Shown piece after piece: positions 41,145 to 54,199 of a stretch of 64,000 bases of DNA. The notes under the pieces are model-generated. The model saw only the letters and a list, made by a program, of their open reading frames with translations. It did no database searches and had not been told where the DNA came from. The DNA comes from Flaccisagitta enflata (taxonomy: Eukaryota; Chaetognatha; Sagittoidea; Aphragmophora). Location of the stretch: assembly GCA_965153355.1 (NCBI GenBank), contig OZ231126.1, positions 77,376,001 to 77,440,000 on the forward strand, written 5' to 3'. Position numbers and translations under genes: made by a program. Every line of letters starts with the position of its first letter. Within the stretch, counting starts at the first letter, position 1.

Positions 41145-44100
41145 CACTCTCGCCTTGGCCGTAGCCGTGACGGTTTTATGGCAGCTCTACTCTCTTTTGC
41201 GCCTTTTTTATTATGATCACCCAGGCGCTTCCATTCTCTCAATGTTTGTTTCGATGGGGAAATGTTTCTCAAAAATTCGGCGTTGTTGTTGGCGGGTTCG
41301 CGCGGATCTGCTGCCCTTCCACCCACTGCCCCCTCTTCCTCATCATCCCAATCTGATCCACTTCCGGCTTCTGCAGCCACTGTTTCTGCTGCTGAATCAA
41401 AATTACCTGATGACCCGTTACTACCTGCCTCGTCATTCGGGTAATCAATAGAGTCATGGAAAATATCACCGTCGTTTTCCTCATCGGCGGCAGCAGCAGC
41501 AGCGTTGTCCATATCCGCATCATCCGCCGCAGCCGCCTCAAGGATATTCTCCGCCTCATCGAACAAGTTACGCATTGCATCTCCCACGGCGTCGAACGCA
41601 ACGTCTACGTTTTGGAACAATGGTGGGGGTGGTGTTGGTGGCGGAGGTGGTTGTTGGTTACGACGGATTTCGTTCTCCATCTCCATTAACATCAGCAAGC
41701 CCTCATCTTCTTCATTCGGCTGATAGAATCTCCTTCTTCGGGTGGGTGCAACAACGGGGGCCGCAGCAGATGCAGCAACTGGTGCAGCAACATTTGTTAC
41801 GACGGGTTCGTCTCCCTCGTCGTCGTCAAATAACATTTGAAATTCCTCATCGGAAAATAGACCCTCAAAAATCCGTGATTGGTAGTCTGGCATCTCACCT
41901 TTTGCCATATCTTCTTTGACGATTTTAGAGGCTTTTTGGGGAATAAGCTCCGTCACTTTGTTTTCATAAATGGGTGGGAGATATGTTTTAAGATTGACCG
42001 CGGCCTTTTCCCATTCATTGCCTTGGTCATCTGCGATAATGTAAACATTGCCTTCCCTCCCTTTTTCTCCTTTTAAGCGTTTGACTACGTTGTATGGGCC
42101 GTCAAATTTTAGAACCCCTTTTGTCCGTTCTCGCGGGTTTTCAACCAAAACTTGTTCACCCACACGATATGGTCTTTCAATTTTTTTGTTGGTATTGTAA
42201 CGTGTGTCATGGTACCTTGCCATGGCCTCCTGCCTTACCTCCCTCCATGCTTTTAGTCGTTTTTGCACGTCACTATAATAATTGGCATCCTTCCCCTTCC
42301 ACCCTTTAGTGTTTGTTGGTTGAGGTGGTAGTAATGTGGCGGTTGGTATTCTTGGTTGCCGTCCGTACATCAGTGCAAAAGGGCTGTTATGCGTTCCAGG
42401 GTGAATCGACGAGTTCATTGCAAACTCGATCCATTGCAGGTATCTTGACCATTGTGTGCCATAATCATTGGCCTTTTTAGCTACCTCAGCAATAATCGTT
42501 CGGTTTGCTCTTTCTACCATCCCCTGGCTCTGGGGATGGTAGACTAAAGAAAACTCTTTTCTCGTGTCATACAATTTACACAAGGCCTCGGACAAACAAT
42601 TCTTAAACTCCGTCCCATTATCTGATCCCCATGTGACTGGGAACCCAAACCTAGTGACGTAGTTTTCGAGTTTACGTGCTACCGTGACCGCTTCCTTACC
42701 TCTGATTGGGTAAAGGACCACATATCTCGTGTATCTATCGATTATTACTAGTACATAATCAAATCCATCTGACGGGCACCCCATTTGAAGTAGGTCAGTT
42801 TGTACATAGTGCATAGGGAATTCAGCATTATCAATAGGCGTCACCGGCACTTCTTTTATGTGTTTTGGTTGGTACTGTTGACATTGTTTGCACGTCCGTA
42901 TTTTGTCATCAATGTCTTTTCCCATTGTAGGCCACGCGCAGAATTGCTCCAACCGATCACGAGTCCGTCTCACTCCCGGATGCCCGCTCTTCAGGTCCCC
43001 ATGTGCGCGGTTGAGAATCTCCGGTATCATTGATTGAGGGATGATTAGTCGAACTACCCGTTCTTTGTTGATCTCTTTGTAAGCATACAAACAGTTATCA
43101 ATCAACATCAATCGATGCGCGTTTTTAGTATAGAAAGTGTGGGTTTTGAGTTTCCTGATTTTACTAATTTTCTCGGATTCCGAATCGTTACTTTTCAAAA
43201 TACTTATGACTGAAGCAATGTCCATGTCTTTTGACTGTGCTTGTCTGATTTCGTCAGTCAGAGTCATTTCGCTATGTATTTCCGACAAGGCCACTTCTGA
43301 GGGTGACATTGCGCCAAGAATGACGACTTGCTCATATTCATCCTCACCTCCCAGGTCATCAGCGTGTGGGGCCCGACTTAGTGCATCTGCGTCTGTGTGT
43401 TTCCGTCCAGGCTTATGCTTTATGGTGTAAGTGTATGTGCTTAATTCAAGAGCCCACCTGGTTCTTTTCCCAGTGGCATCTTTTCCTGGATCAACATTTG
43501 CGCATGATAGGAGCGGTTTATGGTCCGTAATTATGTAGAAGTGTTTGAATTTGACATAATGGCTGAACTGCCTCACACTCCAAATTATGCCATACATTTC
43601 TTTGTCATAGGTAGCCCACGCCCTTTCTGTTGTGTTCAGTTTCTGGCTTGCCACAGCTACCATCACTTCCTTATTATTATCATTATGTTGAGTTAGCACT
43701 GCTCCTACTGTCGTCTCACTGCCATCCGGTTTGATTGTGAAAGGTTTGTCAAAATCCGGATAAGCTGTGGCTGTCCCCCTTAAAAGGTCCGTTTTGAGTT
43801 TGTCAAATGCCAACTTTTGTGTCTCTCCAAATTCAAAATCGCTTTCTTTCCTCATTAAATCTGTTAGGGGTTCAGCAATTTTTGCATATCCAATTACGTG
43901 CCCTCTGTAGTAGTTGGCAAGGCCAAGGAATGCTCTCACTTCAGAGATGTTCTCGGGGTATGGCCATTCCTCGATTTTTTTAAGATTTTTGGGATCTGGC
44001 CTGATTCCATAAGCATCTATGATAAATCCAAGGGCCGGCAGACTGTCATTCGCAAATGTACATTTGTTCGGATGAATCTTAAGTGACGCACGAGACAAGG

Positions 44101-46168
44101 CATCAAACACTTTTTCAAGCATAATCAAATGGGACTCCTCATCTTCTGTAGCTACTATGATGTCATCTAGATAGCACAGGAGGTTTTCAACTGGGAGCCC
44201 TCTGAAAACTAGCTCAACTAAGGCCTGCATAGAAGCTGATGAGTTTTTAGCGCCCATTGGGACGCGCACGTATTGTAGGTGTCTGCGTCCGTCACTGAAT
44301 GCAAATAGTCGCTTTTGACTGGGCAGTATTCTCATCTGATAATAGCCTTTTATCAAATCGATGCCACTAAACACCTTGGGGGCCCTCAATCTTCTGAGTC
44401 CATCTGTGATAGCTGGCAGGGGGAAGCTGGCCTTTTCTGTAACCCGATTAAGTCTTCTAAAGTCTGTGCAGTACCTCCACCCCCCGCACTTCTTGCGTGT
44501 TAGAACTATGGGAGCATTATAGGGGGAGTCTGATTCCTCTAGTACCCCTGCACTGACTAGCTTGTCAGTCTCGTGATCTATCTCCCTCTGCACATCTGGG
44601 GGTGGAGGTTTATAGTTGGGCACTGCTATTGGTTTGTCTGTTGTCAGTTTGATTTCATGGTAGAGTAGATCTGTTGTACCAATGTCTGTCTCTGAAGTCG
44701 CAAAGATGTGTTTGTACTTTTCACAGAGATCTAGAAACTTCTGTCTATTCTCGCCCGTAAACTTCATTCCAGACAGATTCAGCTCATATTGATCTTTCTC
44801 CTTCTTAGGCTCTTTACCATCTTCATCTTCACCCCTATCCTCATTCTCGGCATCAATCAGGTCAGGAACCTCATCATCCCCCTTTTCACATGCTGCTATC
44901 ACCTCTGATTCCATCATGATCACTTCTGGCTCTGACGTATCCAAGTTGTTCGTGGGTGTTGGTTCATCATCCGGCTGTTCTATCACTTCCTCCATTTCAC
45001 ACCCTCCCATCTTTCTTATTTGTTCTGGTGGGGGTGTGTCTGTGAAGGGGGTGGAAAATGCATATGCCGGTGGGCGACCATCCATACCCTGGTCAGGACC
45101 CCCCAATCTCTCCTCTGACAAGTTAGTCTCCCTGCTTGGTGGGTCCTGATCCCCACTGATGGTCTTAGGGGTGGTGATGTGAGGGTCGGTGACTTGTGTA
45201 GTATTTGGCTCATAGCTGCTCCTGGCTGCACACCCCAGTCCATCTACTGATAAATCAGCCTCCCTGACTGGTGTGTTCAGCCCGTTTGCAGCTCTGGGTG
45301 TAGAGTGCTGTTGCGAGTTGACATTCTTATCTGGTGGGACCCTGTGAGGATCTTGACTGATGTCCGTCTCTGTTGTTTTGACGTCATTAGGCATGGGGGC
45401 TATCTCTGGGTTGATTGTGTCAACAAGTCCAACTGGGGTATCTCTAGCAATGTTGATTGGGCTCGGCCATACATTCAAGACTTCAACCAAACTGACGGGC
45501 TGGGATGAATCGATTATTGCATGGGCGGCAATTTGAGGGACATCAATGCTAGCTTCAGCTGCAAACGGACGGATATAGAAGTTTTGAACAGACTCCCTTT
45601 CATGTTCAAGTAATCCCGTCCCAGTCAAATAAACCGGTATTAAAGCACGCGACCATGGTGGCACTGTCACTGACTCATAAGCTGCGACATGTAAAGGCGG
45701 AGGTTTTGGTGAGGGCGGCGTTTGCCACAGTGGCGTCTTACAATCTCCAAAAAACACGGCGTCATGTTCGAAACTGATTATCGCTCTCTGTTCACGCAAA
45801 AATGGCAATCCCAGCACAATTGGGTGAATCAAGCTTTCAATCACTAAAAATCGCGCTCGGAATTGGCGGGCTGGATTTCCCATCGAAAAGTCGATACTCA
45901 CTTCCCCTGTGCTCCTGACAGGTAATTTGTTGATACCCACACACACACTGGCGCGATTATGAACTATTCTTACTTTGCTCATTGGCAGTAATTTTAAAAG
46001 ATCCGCATCAATGCACGACCCACCACTGGCCCCAGTATCCAGTAATGTGTTAATAATGTGGTTACCAATTGTGATATCAGTTGTACATCTAAAATCCGGT
46101 CGATGGCTGCCAGAGAGTTTGTTGCCGGAAGCGCCCCCCTGGTTAGGCGTTTCCCCTATTGAAAATCC
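41144..46168 (-). CDS. pol: pol polyprotein: protease, reverse transcriptase, RNase H, integrase
   Basis: The frame is open from about 46229 to 41144; the first Met is at 45982, 1612 codons from the end. The retropepsin active site LLDTGASG lies upstream of that Met (about 46030-46050), so the protein must be made by frameshift from gag. Then: LGLPFL of the protease; a Pro/acidic linker; RT with FSGIDLIKGYYQM and YLDD (about residue 603 from the Met); RNase H with KPDGS, ITDHKPLL and DADALSR; an HHCC integrase finger (H-x-H...CKQC); the DDE core with TDLLQMG, SDNGTEF and GMVERANR; and a GPY/F module. RNase H precedes integrase, the Ty3/gypsy order. The last 230 residues are acidic, Ala/Asp-rich and probably disordered, an unusually long tail. 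Confidence 0.93.
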
Positions 46169-47583
46169 GGCGGGTAGTAAGAGTAGTTGCCCGATGCGGC
46201 TCCACAGGCGGCATAGTTCATAGGCGCGGCTTCATACTCCAAATGCTCACCCCAGATGCTTTGATGCGCGTACGTGTTTTGATCAGGATCGGCCCTCGGG
46301 TGCCAGATTTCCGATTGAGGCTGCGGAGGCGGCGCTGCAGCGGCGCCAAGCTCATTCGCGGGAGGCGCGGTCGCGACATTCGGTGCGTGAGGCGCTTGTC
46401 CATTTTGCGGCATTCTGGGTCGGAACTGTTGGTTGTTTGGTACCTGAAAACCCGGCCCACCCGACAATCCCGGAACGACCCGGCGACCATTTCTAAAGGG
46501 GCTCGGCCCATATCTCTGCTGAAACGGCTGACGGTAAGATTGCTGCTGTTGCTGCTGGGACGGTTGTTGCGTCTGTTGTGGTTGGGTTTGTTGGGGCTGT
46601 TGTTGGGCAAAGGCCGCTGGAGTAGTTTGGGTCTGTTGTCTGTTGATCTCATGTGTTGCGGTAATTAGAAATTCCAGATTTTTAAAACCCTCCGTCATTT
46701 CCTTTTTCATGATATCAACCCTATCGTTCAATTCAGCCTGACCCGCTTTCAATTGTTCTATCGCGAGACGATTGGCCTGGATATTTGGATCGATGCTCCT
46801 TTCCAAAATTCTTACCGACGATGGGTTAATTCCTTCCACAGCGGCAGCGGCGGCGGTGGCGGCAAACGGCGGCGGGTGGGCAGCGGCGGCGAGTGGCTGC
46901 ATTCGAGCGGCGGCGGCCAATTCTATCCCCTTTTCCTCCAGCTCTGTTGACTCGTAGTCAACCGCATATTCGAATGCCGCTTCGATGTTCAAATTATCCC
47001 GCCGGCAATGACGTCGCAACTTTCGTTGGAGTTTGGCGTCTTCTATCCCTGCAATGAAACGCTCAACCAGCTGGCGCTGGAATTCTGTGTCAACATTTTT
47101 CAAGGTGGGTTGATATTTGTTAACGCGCCTGACCAATTCGTTCTTGTATGCAACCCAAGTCTGAGTCCCCTTTTTGAAAGCCCCAGGATTGGCTAAAAAC
47201 AACTGCTTCTGTTCCTCATCCACGTACAGATTTGCTAACTCGTCATTCAGTCTGTCCCAGTTGTTTTTGATATCGTTCGCCAGGTTCTGATAAACTGTCA
47301 GGGTGGGCCCAGGCTCTAACTTACTCCCCACCCATGAACAACATGCTGCATCGAGGGGTGCCTTGTCGCCGTTAGCTAGATTGTATGCTGCCCTGATGTT
47401 CTCTCTCAAATAGTCGCTGTAAGTCCCCCAGTCTTGTCCGATGCAAAATGTTTTGCAATTGATGGCGCGTACACGCGGCGCCGCCGGCGCTGGCGGCGCT
47501 GCCTGCTGGGCGTTAGCCTGCGCTTGATTCTCAGTCAGTGTGGTAAGTCTCGCCAAAATGTTGGCCAATGTATCCACGTCCAT
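46156..47583 (-). CDS. gag: gag polyprotein, 475 aa
   Basis: First ORF of the element, starting about 860 nt after the 5' LTR. An Ala/Pro-rich N-terminus is followed by a helical capsid-like region (about residues 40-220) with DWGTYSDYLRENI and ERFIAGI-type segments, an Ala-rich linker, a coiled-coil-like stretch (about 275-315), and a Gln/Pro/Arg-rich tail. No CCHC zinc knuckle is visible, so RNA binding may rest on the basic QQ/RR tail. It ends in DFQ-stop with GGATTTT as slippery candidate, overlapping the -1 frame that contains the protease. Placed as gag by position and composition. Confidence 0.85.
   Translation of the reverse strand: MDVDTLANILARLTTLTENQAQANAQQAAPPAPAAPRVRAINCKTFCIGQDWGTYSDYLRENIRAAYNLANGDKAPLDAACCSWVGSKLEPGPTLTVYQNLANDIKNNWDRLNDELANLYVDEEQKQLFLANPGAFKKGTQTWVAYKNELVRRVNKYQPTLKNVDTEFQRQLVERFIAGIEDAKLQRKLRRHCRRDNLNIEAAFEYAVDYESTELEEKGIELAAAARMQPLAAAAHPPPFAATAAAAAVEGINPSSVRILERSIDPNIQANRLAIEQLKAGQAELNDRVDIMKKEMTEGFKNLEFLITATHEINRQQTQTTPAAFAQQQPQQTQPQQTQQPSQQQQQQSYRQPFQQRYGPSPFRNGRRVVPGLSGGPGFQVPNNQQFRPRMPQNGQAPHAPNVATAPPANELGAAAAPPPQPQSEIWHPRADPDQNTYAHQSIWGEHLEYEAAPMNYAACGAASGNYSYYPPDFQ
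46162..46168 (-). promoter_or_regulatory. Candidate -1 ribosomal frameshift site GGATTTT
   Basis: In sense, codons CCG GAT TTT CAA TAG end gag; G-GAT-TTT is a known type of slippery heptamer (used by dianthoviruses). Pol is in the -1 frame, open from about 46229, so the overlap is only about 70 nt and this is the best-fitting heptamer in it. A downstream pseudoknot was not evaluated. Confidence 0.55.
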
Positions 47584-48445
47584 GTTTGGTGAATGACAAT
47601 GACGCGATTACAATCAAGTAAAAGTTTAGATGGAGAAAGATTTTATTCTTTATTATTTTTTTTTTAACTTTAAGAACCCACTAATAATGGCCCTGCCGAC
47701 GAACACGAATGATAGATTGGGAAAAGAGAAACTACTTCGCTGTTGCGACTCACTATAAGCATAAGTGTTACGCGATTAAAAGCAGAAATGTACACTACGA
47801 CTTTACAGTGTATCTTACAGATGTACAGTGTTGAATTTGCTTCAACTCGAGATATTAAGGCTTATGCCACAGATGATGCGAGAAAGAGAGATGATAAGAA
47901 CGGGTAAATGATGATAAAAGCAGATGGGTAAAAACAGATGATAAAAGCAGATGATATTACAACGGTAATAAATATGAACGTCTTGCTGCTCTGGCCCGAA
48001 TTTGCTCAGTGGAGATATTTTTTATTAATGAATGCTTTCGCCTTTTATGACACTGGAAATACTGCCTTTCTTTCTTTCAGATAATCCTTTTATTTGTCTT
48101 ACAGTGGGTAAATGAAACCAAACGACGGTCAAAGCGACTTTTCCGTGAGGAGTCTAAGTCTCGGTGGACGGTACCTGACACCTTTGTGCCTTGATTCCTA
48201 GAGGTAAAACGCGTCCCTATGCGTCATAATCTGCGAGGGAGTTTTGGGGCTGATTCCCGGACCTGATCCCGACGAAACCTCCTTTGCTCAACTTACGCTG
48301 GCCTCCCGACTACGGCTGCCCTCAACACGGAACAGAATCTTATCAGGTCGAGAAATTTACTGGATTATTCTTCAGAAAGGTATTCTTAGAAACGCACGCG
48401 GGTTTATGGCTCAGATTCGCGCGAAAAAGTGAATAAGACTTTTTT

Positions 48446-48463
48446 CCCGGGCTAGAGGCACCA
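48446..48463 (-). other. Candidate primer-binding site
   Basis: In element sense the 5' LTR is followed by a CC spacer and TGGTGCCTCTAGCCCGGG. Starting with TGG two bases after the LTR fits a tRNA 3' CCA end. The complement ends GAGGCACCA; the tRNA isotype was not determined. Confidence 0.65.
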
Positions 48464-48465
48464 GG

Positions 48466-49148
48466 TGATGAAACGACAAAACAGACCAACTCTCTCAAGC
48501 CCCAAAGAAAAATATATATGCAACGACGGATGACTAGAAGGGCAATGCAAAGGCAGTAATATGGAAGAACGCACAACTTACCACGCTTCCTAGAATGACA
48601 GCTCGTATTTCCTTGTCTTGTCCTTGGGCTCTGGACGTCTACAGATGACTCCGGGACATACGGAATGATAGGACAAACCCACGAAAACTTGTCCTTAGGC
48701 GAAAGCGGCGCGATTGTCCTTCGATTGTCCTTGAACGCGTACTACGTTGTCCTTGAGGCCCGTACACAGGGCATCCACTGATACACTTGTATAAGCAGTT
48801 CTTGGCACTTATTAATTCTCTCTCTTTAAAGCCTCTTTGGGCATCAGATATCTCCACAAAAACAGGCCTGGAAAATGTCATAAAAATTCAAGGAAAAATC
48901 ACAAATATGAGACGACGTGTTCACTCTTCAAGAGCAGCAGCAAGACTGCATGTAAACAAACATTGCTTAAAAGACGTTGGGTGTTTTAAAGAATGAAAAG
49001 ACTAACAACAAAAGCGATACTAGCGCCCTCATGCGGAGCCTAACGGGGTAACGTTTCTGCGCAACTAATAATTCGACAAAAGAGCAATAAGCGAGCAAAA
49101 AACGAATACGGCGTCACGGGATTTTCAGTTCGCTCGAGTTTCTTCACC
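48466..49148 (-). repeat. 5' LTR of the retrotransposon
   Basis: 683 bp, same termini as the other LTR. Immediately beyond its end the 34-nt stretch ending in CAGTGAGGC, which includes the last six LTR bases, is duplicated in tandem (49146-49211), and the flank continues as the hairpin repeat also found at 20656. Confidence 0.92.
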
Positions 49149-49325
49149 TAATCATTTGGGCAGGAGCAGTGAGGCCTTCACCTAATCATTTGGGCAGGAG
49201 CAGTGAGGCCAAACACCGCAAAAAAAAAAACAAAAAAAAGTAAAGTGTGAGGGATCAACGGACGAACCGATGGACGGACGGACCAACAAAGTGGGTTGTA
49301 GAGTCGCGTAGCACGCGACTAAAAA
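49149..49325 (+). repeat. Hairpin-ended dispersed repeat, 5'-truncated by the LTR
   Basis: Matches 20656-20797: AATCATTTGGGCAGGAGCAG (twice), an A-rich part, GGACGGACGGACCAACA, GTGGGTTGTAGAG and the hairpin AGTCGCGTAGCACGCGACT (49302-49320). Its 5' half is missing where the LTR begins. Confidence 0.75.
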
Positions 49326-49539
49326 TTAGTTCCTGTTGCAGGCATGAATCGGCCGTGGGAGATGGGTTCAACTGTATGATGGTACTATGTACTGATGGTA
49401 CTTTGACTAGTATAGGTACCGCTGTACTACTGTAGTTTCTGTTCCATTTTGGCTCAACGGAATACTGTTGATCATAGGTTCAGCCAAAACTGTCTAGTAC
49501 AAAATCGGATCAAATTCAACTCAAACTCATGAACGAGGA

Positions 49540-49797
49540 GGCATTTCAGATCATTCTGGGACTCAAAAAGCATGAGGACACCGAGGGACCCTGCGGGAAC
49601 CAAGGTTTACTGCTTGAGAATGACTGGCTGACTGACTGACTGACTGAATGAACGAAAAAATGCATGAATGAGTGCACAAATGAATGAACAAGTGAATTCA
49701 TAAATTTAGATGAAGCGTCATTTCCAATCACTCTTGGACTCAAAAAGCCAGAGGGCTCTAAGCCTTAGGGACCCAGACACCTACGTTCACCGTTAAT
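49540..49797. repeat. Tandem units GGCTCTAAGCCTTAGGGACC with (TGAA)n
   Basis: The same composite repeat as at 21040-21437: a (TGAC)n/(TGAA)n stretch, GATGAAGCGTCATTTCCAATCA, CTTGGACTCAAAAAGCCAGAG, ACGTTCAC. It resumes after the inserted element at 51854-52195. Confidence 0.8.
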
Positions 49798-50091
49798 CAA
49801 GCCAGGGCGATTTTGCATTTTCTTTAACAATACAATACACTATACAATTTTTCAAAGTATTGGGCCAATACAATACAATACCAATACAATACAATATCTT
49901 AAAGAATTGTACCCAATACGTAACAATATTTCAATTCACTTAATAAAGAATATTTGTTGAATCTAAAGTAAATAGTTGAACTCATTTTTTATATGCTTGA
50001 TCAAAAAAGAATTTTTGAATATTTTTCTTAACTTATGCATATCAATATTTTTTTCATATATTTTTCATTTTTGCTTCTTTAGGTAAGTCTC

Positions 50092-50372
<281 letters not shown>

Positions 50373-50731
50373 CCCTTGAGTGTACTGACCCAGGATAAGA
50401 TCTGAGGGAATATCAATCTTTCATCCTCCTCATCCTCTAATCTTCTAGACCAAATCCCGTTCTTCTTCCCTTTTTTTCTGCACTCCTAAAAAATTGATCT
50501 CTCCTCATCCTGCACATCCACCTTACCTTATCCTCTTCTTCTTCCCTACTTTTATTCTTCACCAGTTTCTATGACATTCCTAAGAATTCCATTATTTTCT
50601 AAAAAAAATTATTGTATTGTATTGGGAAAATAACAATACCTATGATAAATATTGGGTAAACCCAATACTTACCAGTAAAGGCGGCTCAGTAAAGGCGGCT
50701 CTCGCCGACCGGAGAAAAATCGTAAGGGCTG

Positions 50732-51460
<729 letters not shown>

Positions 51461-51853
51461 CTATGCCCTCTGCTGAACTCATTTTTGTTGTTACTTAGGG
51501 CCAAAAATTGAGATCAATGAAAAATATAGATCTTTAAGAAAAATGCGGAAAATGTGAAAAAATAAAAAAAGATTAAAAAATTCATAGCGCCTAAAGTATT
51601 GGTCCCACAGTGCCCTGCTTTTTTCCAGAAGGTGTAAAAAAGTGCCCTCTTTCACCCTGTACCAATTTCAACCCCAGCCACGGGCGAGCCTAGTTCTGAC
51701 TCAACTTCCCCAAATTGTCTCAAGCGAAAAAGGGAAACATTAATTCCTAACCCGGAACTCAAAAAATCGAAAAACGTTTTTCAATTTTTTTCCCAACAAG
51801 TATTGTAAATACAATACAATACCCAATACGAATCGCCCGGCCTTGCCGTTAAT

Positions 51854-52200
51854 GTATGAGTGTATGAATCAGTGCGTGAAATGAATGAATGAATGAATGA
51901 TGAATGAATGAATGAAAAATTATTATGTTAATTGGAATGAAAAAATGAAAAAAAAAATGAAAAAAAAAAATTAAATGAAAAAATGAATTTGAATGAGGCG
52001 TCATTTCTGATGACTCATGGACCCAAAAAACAAGAGTGCTCTAAGCATTAGGCACCTAGGAACCAGCGTTCACTGGTAGTGAATCAGAATATAAATGAGT
52101 GAGTGAATGAATGAATAAATCAATTCATGAATTTAAATGAACTCAAAAAGGCAGAGGGCAGAGTGCTCAAAGCCTTAAGGACTAACGTTCACTGTCTCTC
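51854..52200. repeat. Tandem (TGAA)n composite repeat, continued
   Basis: Continuation of the repeat at 49540-49797 beyond the insertion: (TGAA)n, GAGGCGTCATTTCTGATGAC, GTGCTCTAAGCATTAGGCACC, GCGTTCACTG. It ends close to the acceptor of the exon at 52213. Confidence 0.8.
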
Positions 52201-52212
52201 CTTCACACAAAG

Positions 52213-53533
52213 GCCCTGGTCGTCTCTACGAGGCGTCCGTGCGATTTCTTTCCTTCGAGACAACCACCCAGAATACTGGCAACAAGTCATGTCCTAATAT
52301 CAAAACAACAACAGCAGTCAAGGACATTGGCAGTGGCACGACGAAGCATTGCAGCAAAGAAGGATGCGAAGCTGGAGTTCATTTTGATTTGCGACTGACT
52401 CTGAAGGAACTCACTCAGAAAAACGAGTCGACGACCAGATTTCTAGCTAACCTTTGCGACGAGGAAAAGCTGAATTCGAGCCATGTCAGCCTGGTAAGCC
52501 GGGAAGAAGACACCCAACTCCCAAGCTCACATCTTATGGCTTAGGGGCAGTGGAGGTATGGACTTTAAGTTTAAGTACCTCTTAAAGACAAGAAACAAAA
52601 GGCACAAAGACGTCAAATTTGCGGAGAGAGAGTAAAAAACAAAAGCCACTCAAGAATCATCAAACGCAGCCATATGTAAAAAAAAGCACCCATTTCCACA
52701 GCTATATCATAACGAATAAAGCTCGTAGAAATAGCCATGTCCCATTTCGATGATTTTAATCAATGCTTTCAAACGGCTTGGGATTGGACAATGTTTTTTT
52801 TTCCTTTTTCTTGACTGTAGAATAAGCTGGTTCCTTGAAGGGTACAACTGAATCAAAATTTCAAATACGTCATAAAAATCATCCACATACACTCGGTAGC
52901 ATTTAAAAAGGAAATCAAACAAGCAGAGGTCGGGTAACAATCAGGAAATCCGCATGGTAACACAATGGTTAAGTATATTGTAGTATTTTTCAGCCCATTG
53001 AAACTTTTTAACTGTTGCGGTGCTGGTTCCCTGATCAAATATCGGTATCTGCTTGTCTGGTTTCATTTATAAACATTGATACAAATGAATGATTAACTTT
53101 AAATTGAATCAATACAATTTCACTAATCAAGGCCCTTGGGTTACCTCCCTATGGTAGAACCGTGACGAAAATCTTGTTTCTTTTCCATCTAGTAAAACGC
53201 TTTTGCATCTTATGTAAGTTGAAATAACATTCTCTTTACAAAAGGAGGCCGGCATTTTCCCATGAACAATGGCTGAAAGCCTTGCTAGCCATTACTTTTA
53301 ATGGTGTTTACCCCGGAATGCTCACAATTATCCTTTACTTTGTCTCATGTTTTCAGTCAAACGGTCTTTTGGAAGTCTTCAAAGCTCTCTCGCAAAAAGA
53401 AGTATTCTGCCTCTCAGTAGAAGCAGGTACATACATAAAAACAAGTTTGATAGACAAATATTGTTTGAAACTGGAATGGAAATTGCAAAATTGCTCAGGT
53501 GGCGCCACTTGTACAGTAACAAACTTTAATTAG
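52213..53533 (+). CDS. 3' exons of an unidentified gene
   Basis: Two segments fit as exons: 52213-52493, with acceptor CACAAAG before and donor CTG|GTAAGC after, and 53357-53533, with acceptor CTCATGTTTTCAG before and ending in a TAG stop. The first needs one preceding base to complete its first codon and ends in phase 0; the second opens in phase 0, so they join cleanly. The encoded tail (about 152 residues) is soluble and contains several Cys (CSKEGCEAG, ELTQKNESTTRF, and CSGGATC in the last exon). No known domain recognised. Upstream exons are not found; it could be a separate gene or distant 3' exons of the XKR gene, though exon 6 of that gene ends in phase 0 and cannot join directly. ATTAAA occurs right after the stop. 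Confidence 0.45.
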
Positions 53534-54199
53534 CAACATTAAAATTCATTATCACTGTAGTAGAGTCTGAAACATGTCAAACCGGAACGATTTCAGCGGT
53601 CTGTTTCAATGGGTTGACCATGGTCGTTTTCGGCCATCTTAGGCTCAAATGATGTAGAATTTTAATTTTTATAATTAGATAGCAATATAGCTGACATAAA
53701 GACGGTTTGGATCATGTTAAACTTGTATAAAAAAGTGTTTTTTTGAATATATCGAACAAGCGATAAACGCAAGGGGAAAAGTAGACTCCAGTTGTGCAGA
53801 AAGGATGGGTGCTATGTTTGTTTATTTTTAATTCCGACCAAAAAAAGTTTAAACAATGCCTTTTGTGGCTGTAAAACGATCAATAATTGCCAGTAGAACA
53901 ATATTGTATATTTTTTTTTGGCAAAAATATAAGTATCATTACACCACAAAAAAACAAAGTTTTCTAAGGACTGTTGCGCCTAAGTTCTTGAGAGGCGGGG
54001 ATTTGCCCGCGGTCAGCCTTATGCACCGTGACGTGAGGTTTTCAAATCTGTTTTCAGATCTTTTTGAATGTAACCCGCGGCAACCCGGCAGGTCATTAAG
54101 TGGGAGGTGGTAGAGCAGTTAAAATGATGATTTGAAAGAACATGTGCAGCGTTGTAGCGTTAGAGCGTAGCATTAGACACTTGCAAAGAACATGTCACA

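Larger units (their letters stand above)
35384..49148 (-). mobile_element. Complete gypsy-type LTR retrotransposon with two extra ORFs
   Basis: A 13,765-bp element on the minus strand. Order in its own sense: 5' LTR (49148-48466), PBS, leader of about 860 nt, gag, pol, a 241-aa ORF, a 955-aa ORF, PPT, 3' LTR (36064-35384). LTRs begin TGAAGAA and end TTCATCA in sense orientation and differ at about 20 positions (roughly 3%). All four large ORFs are uninterrupted, so insertion was fairly recent. The integrase follows RNase H, as in Ty3/gypsy elements. No 5-bp target duplication is seen (GTGAA left, CCTAA right), so the copy may be a recombinant. It is larger than a usual gypsy element because of the two additional ORFs. 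Confidence 0.92.
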
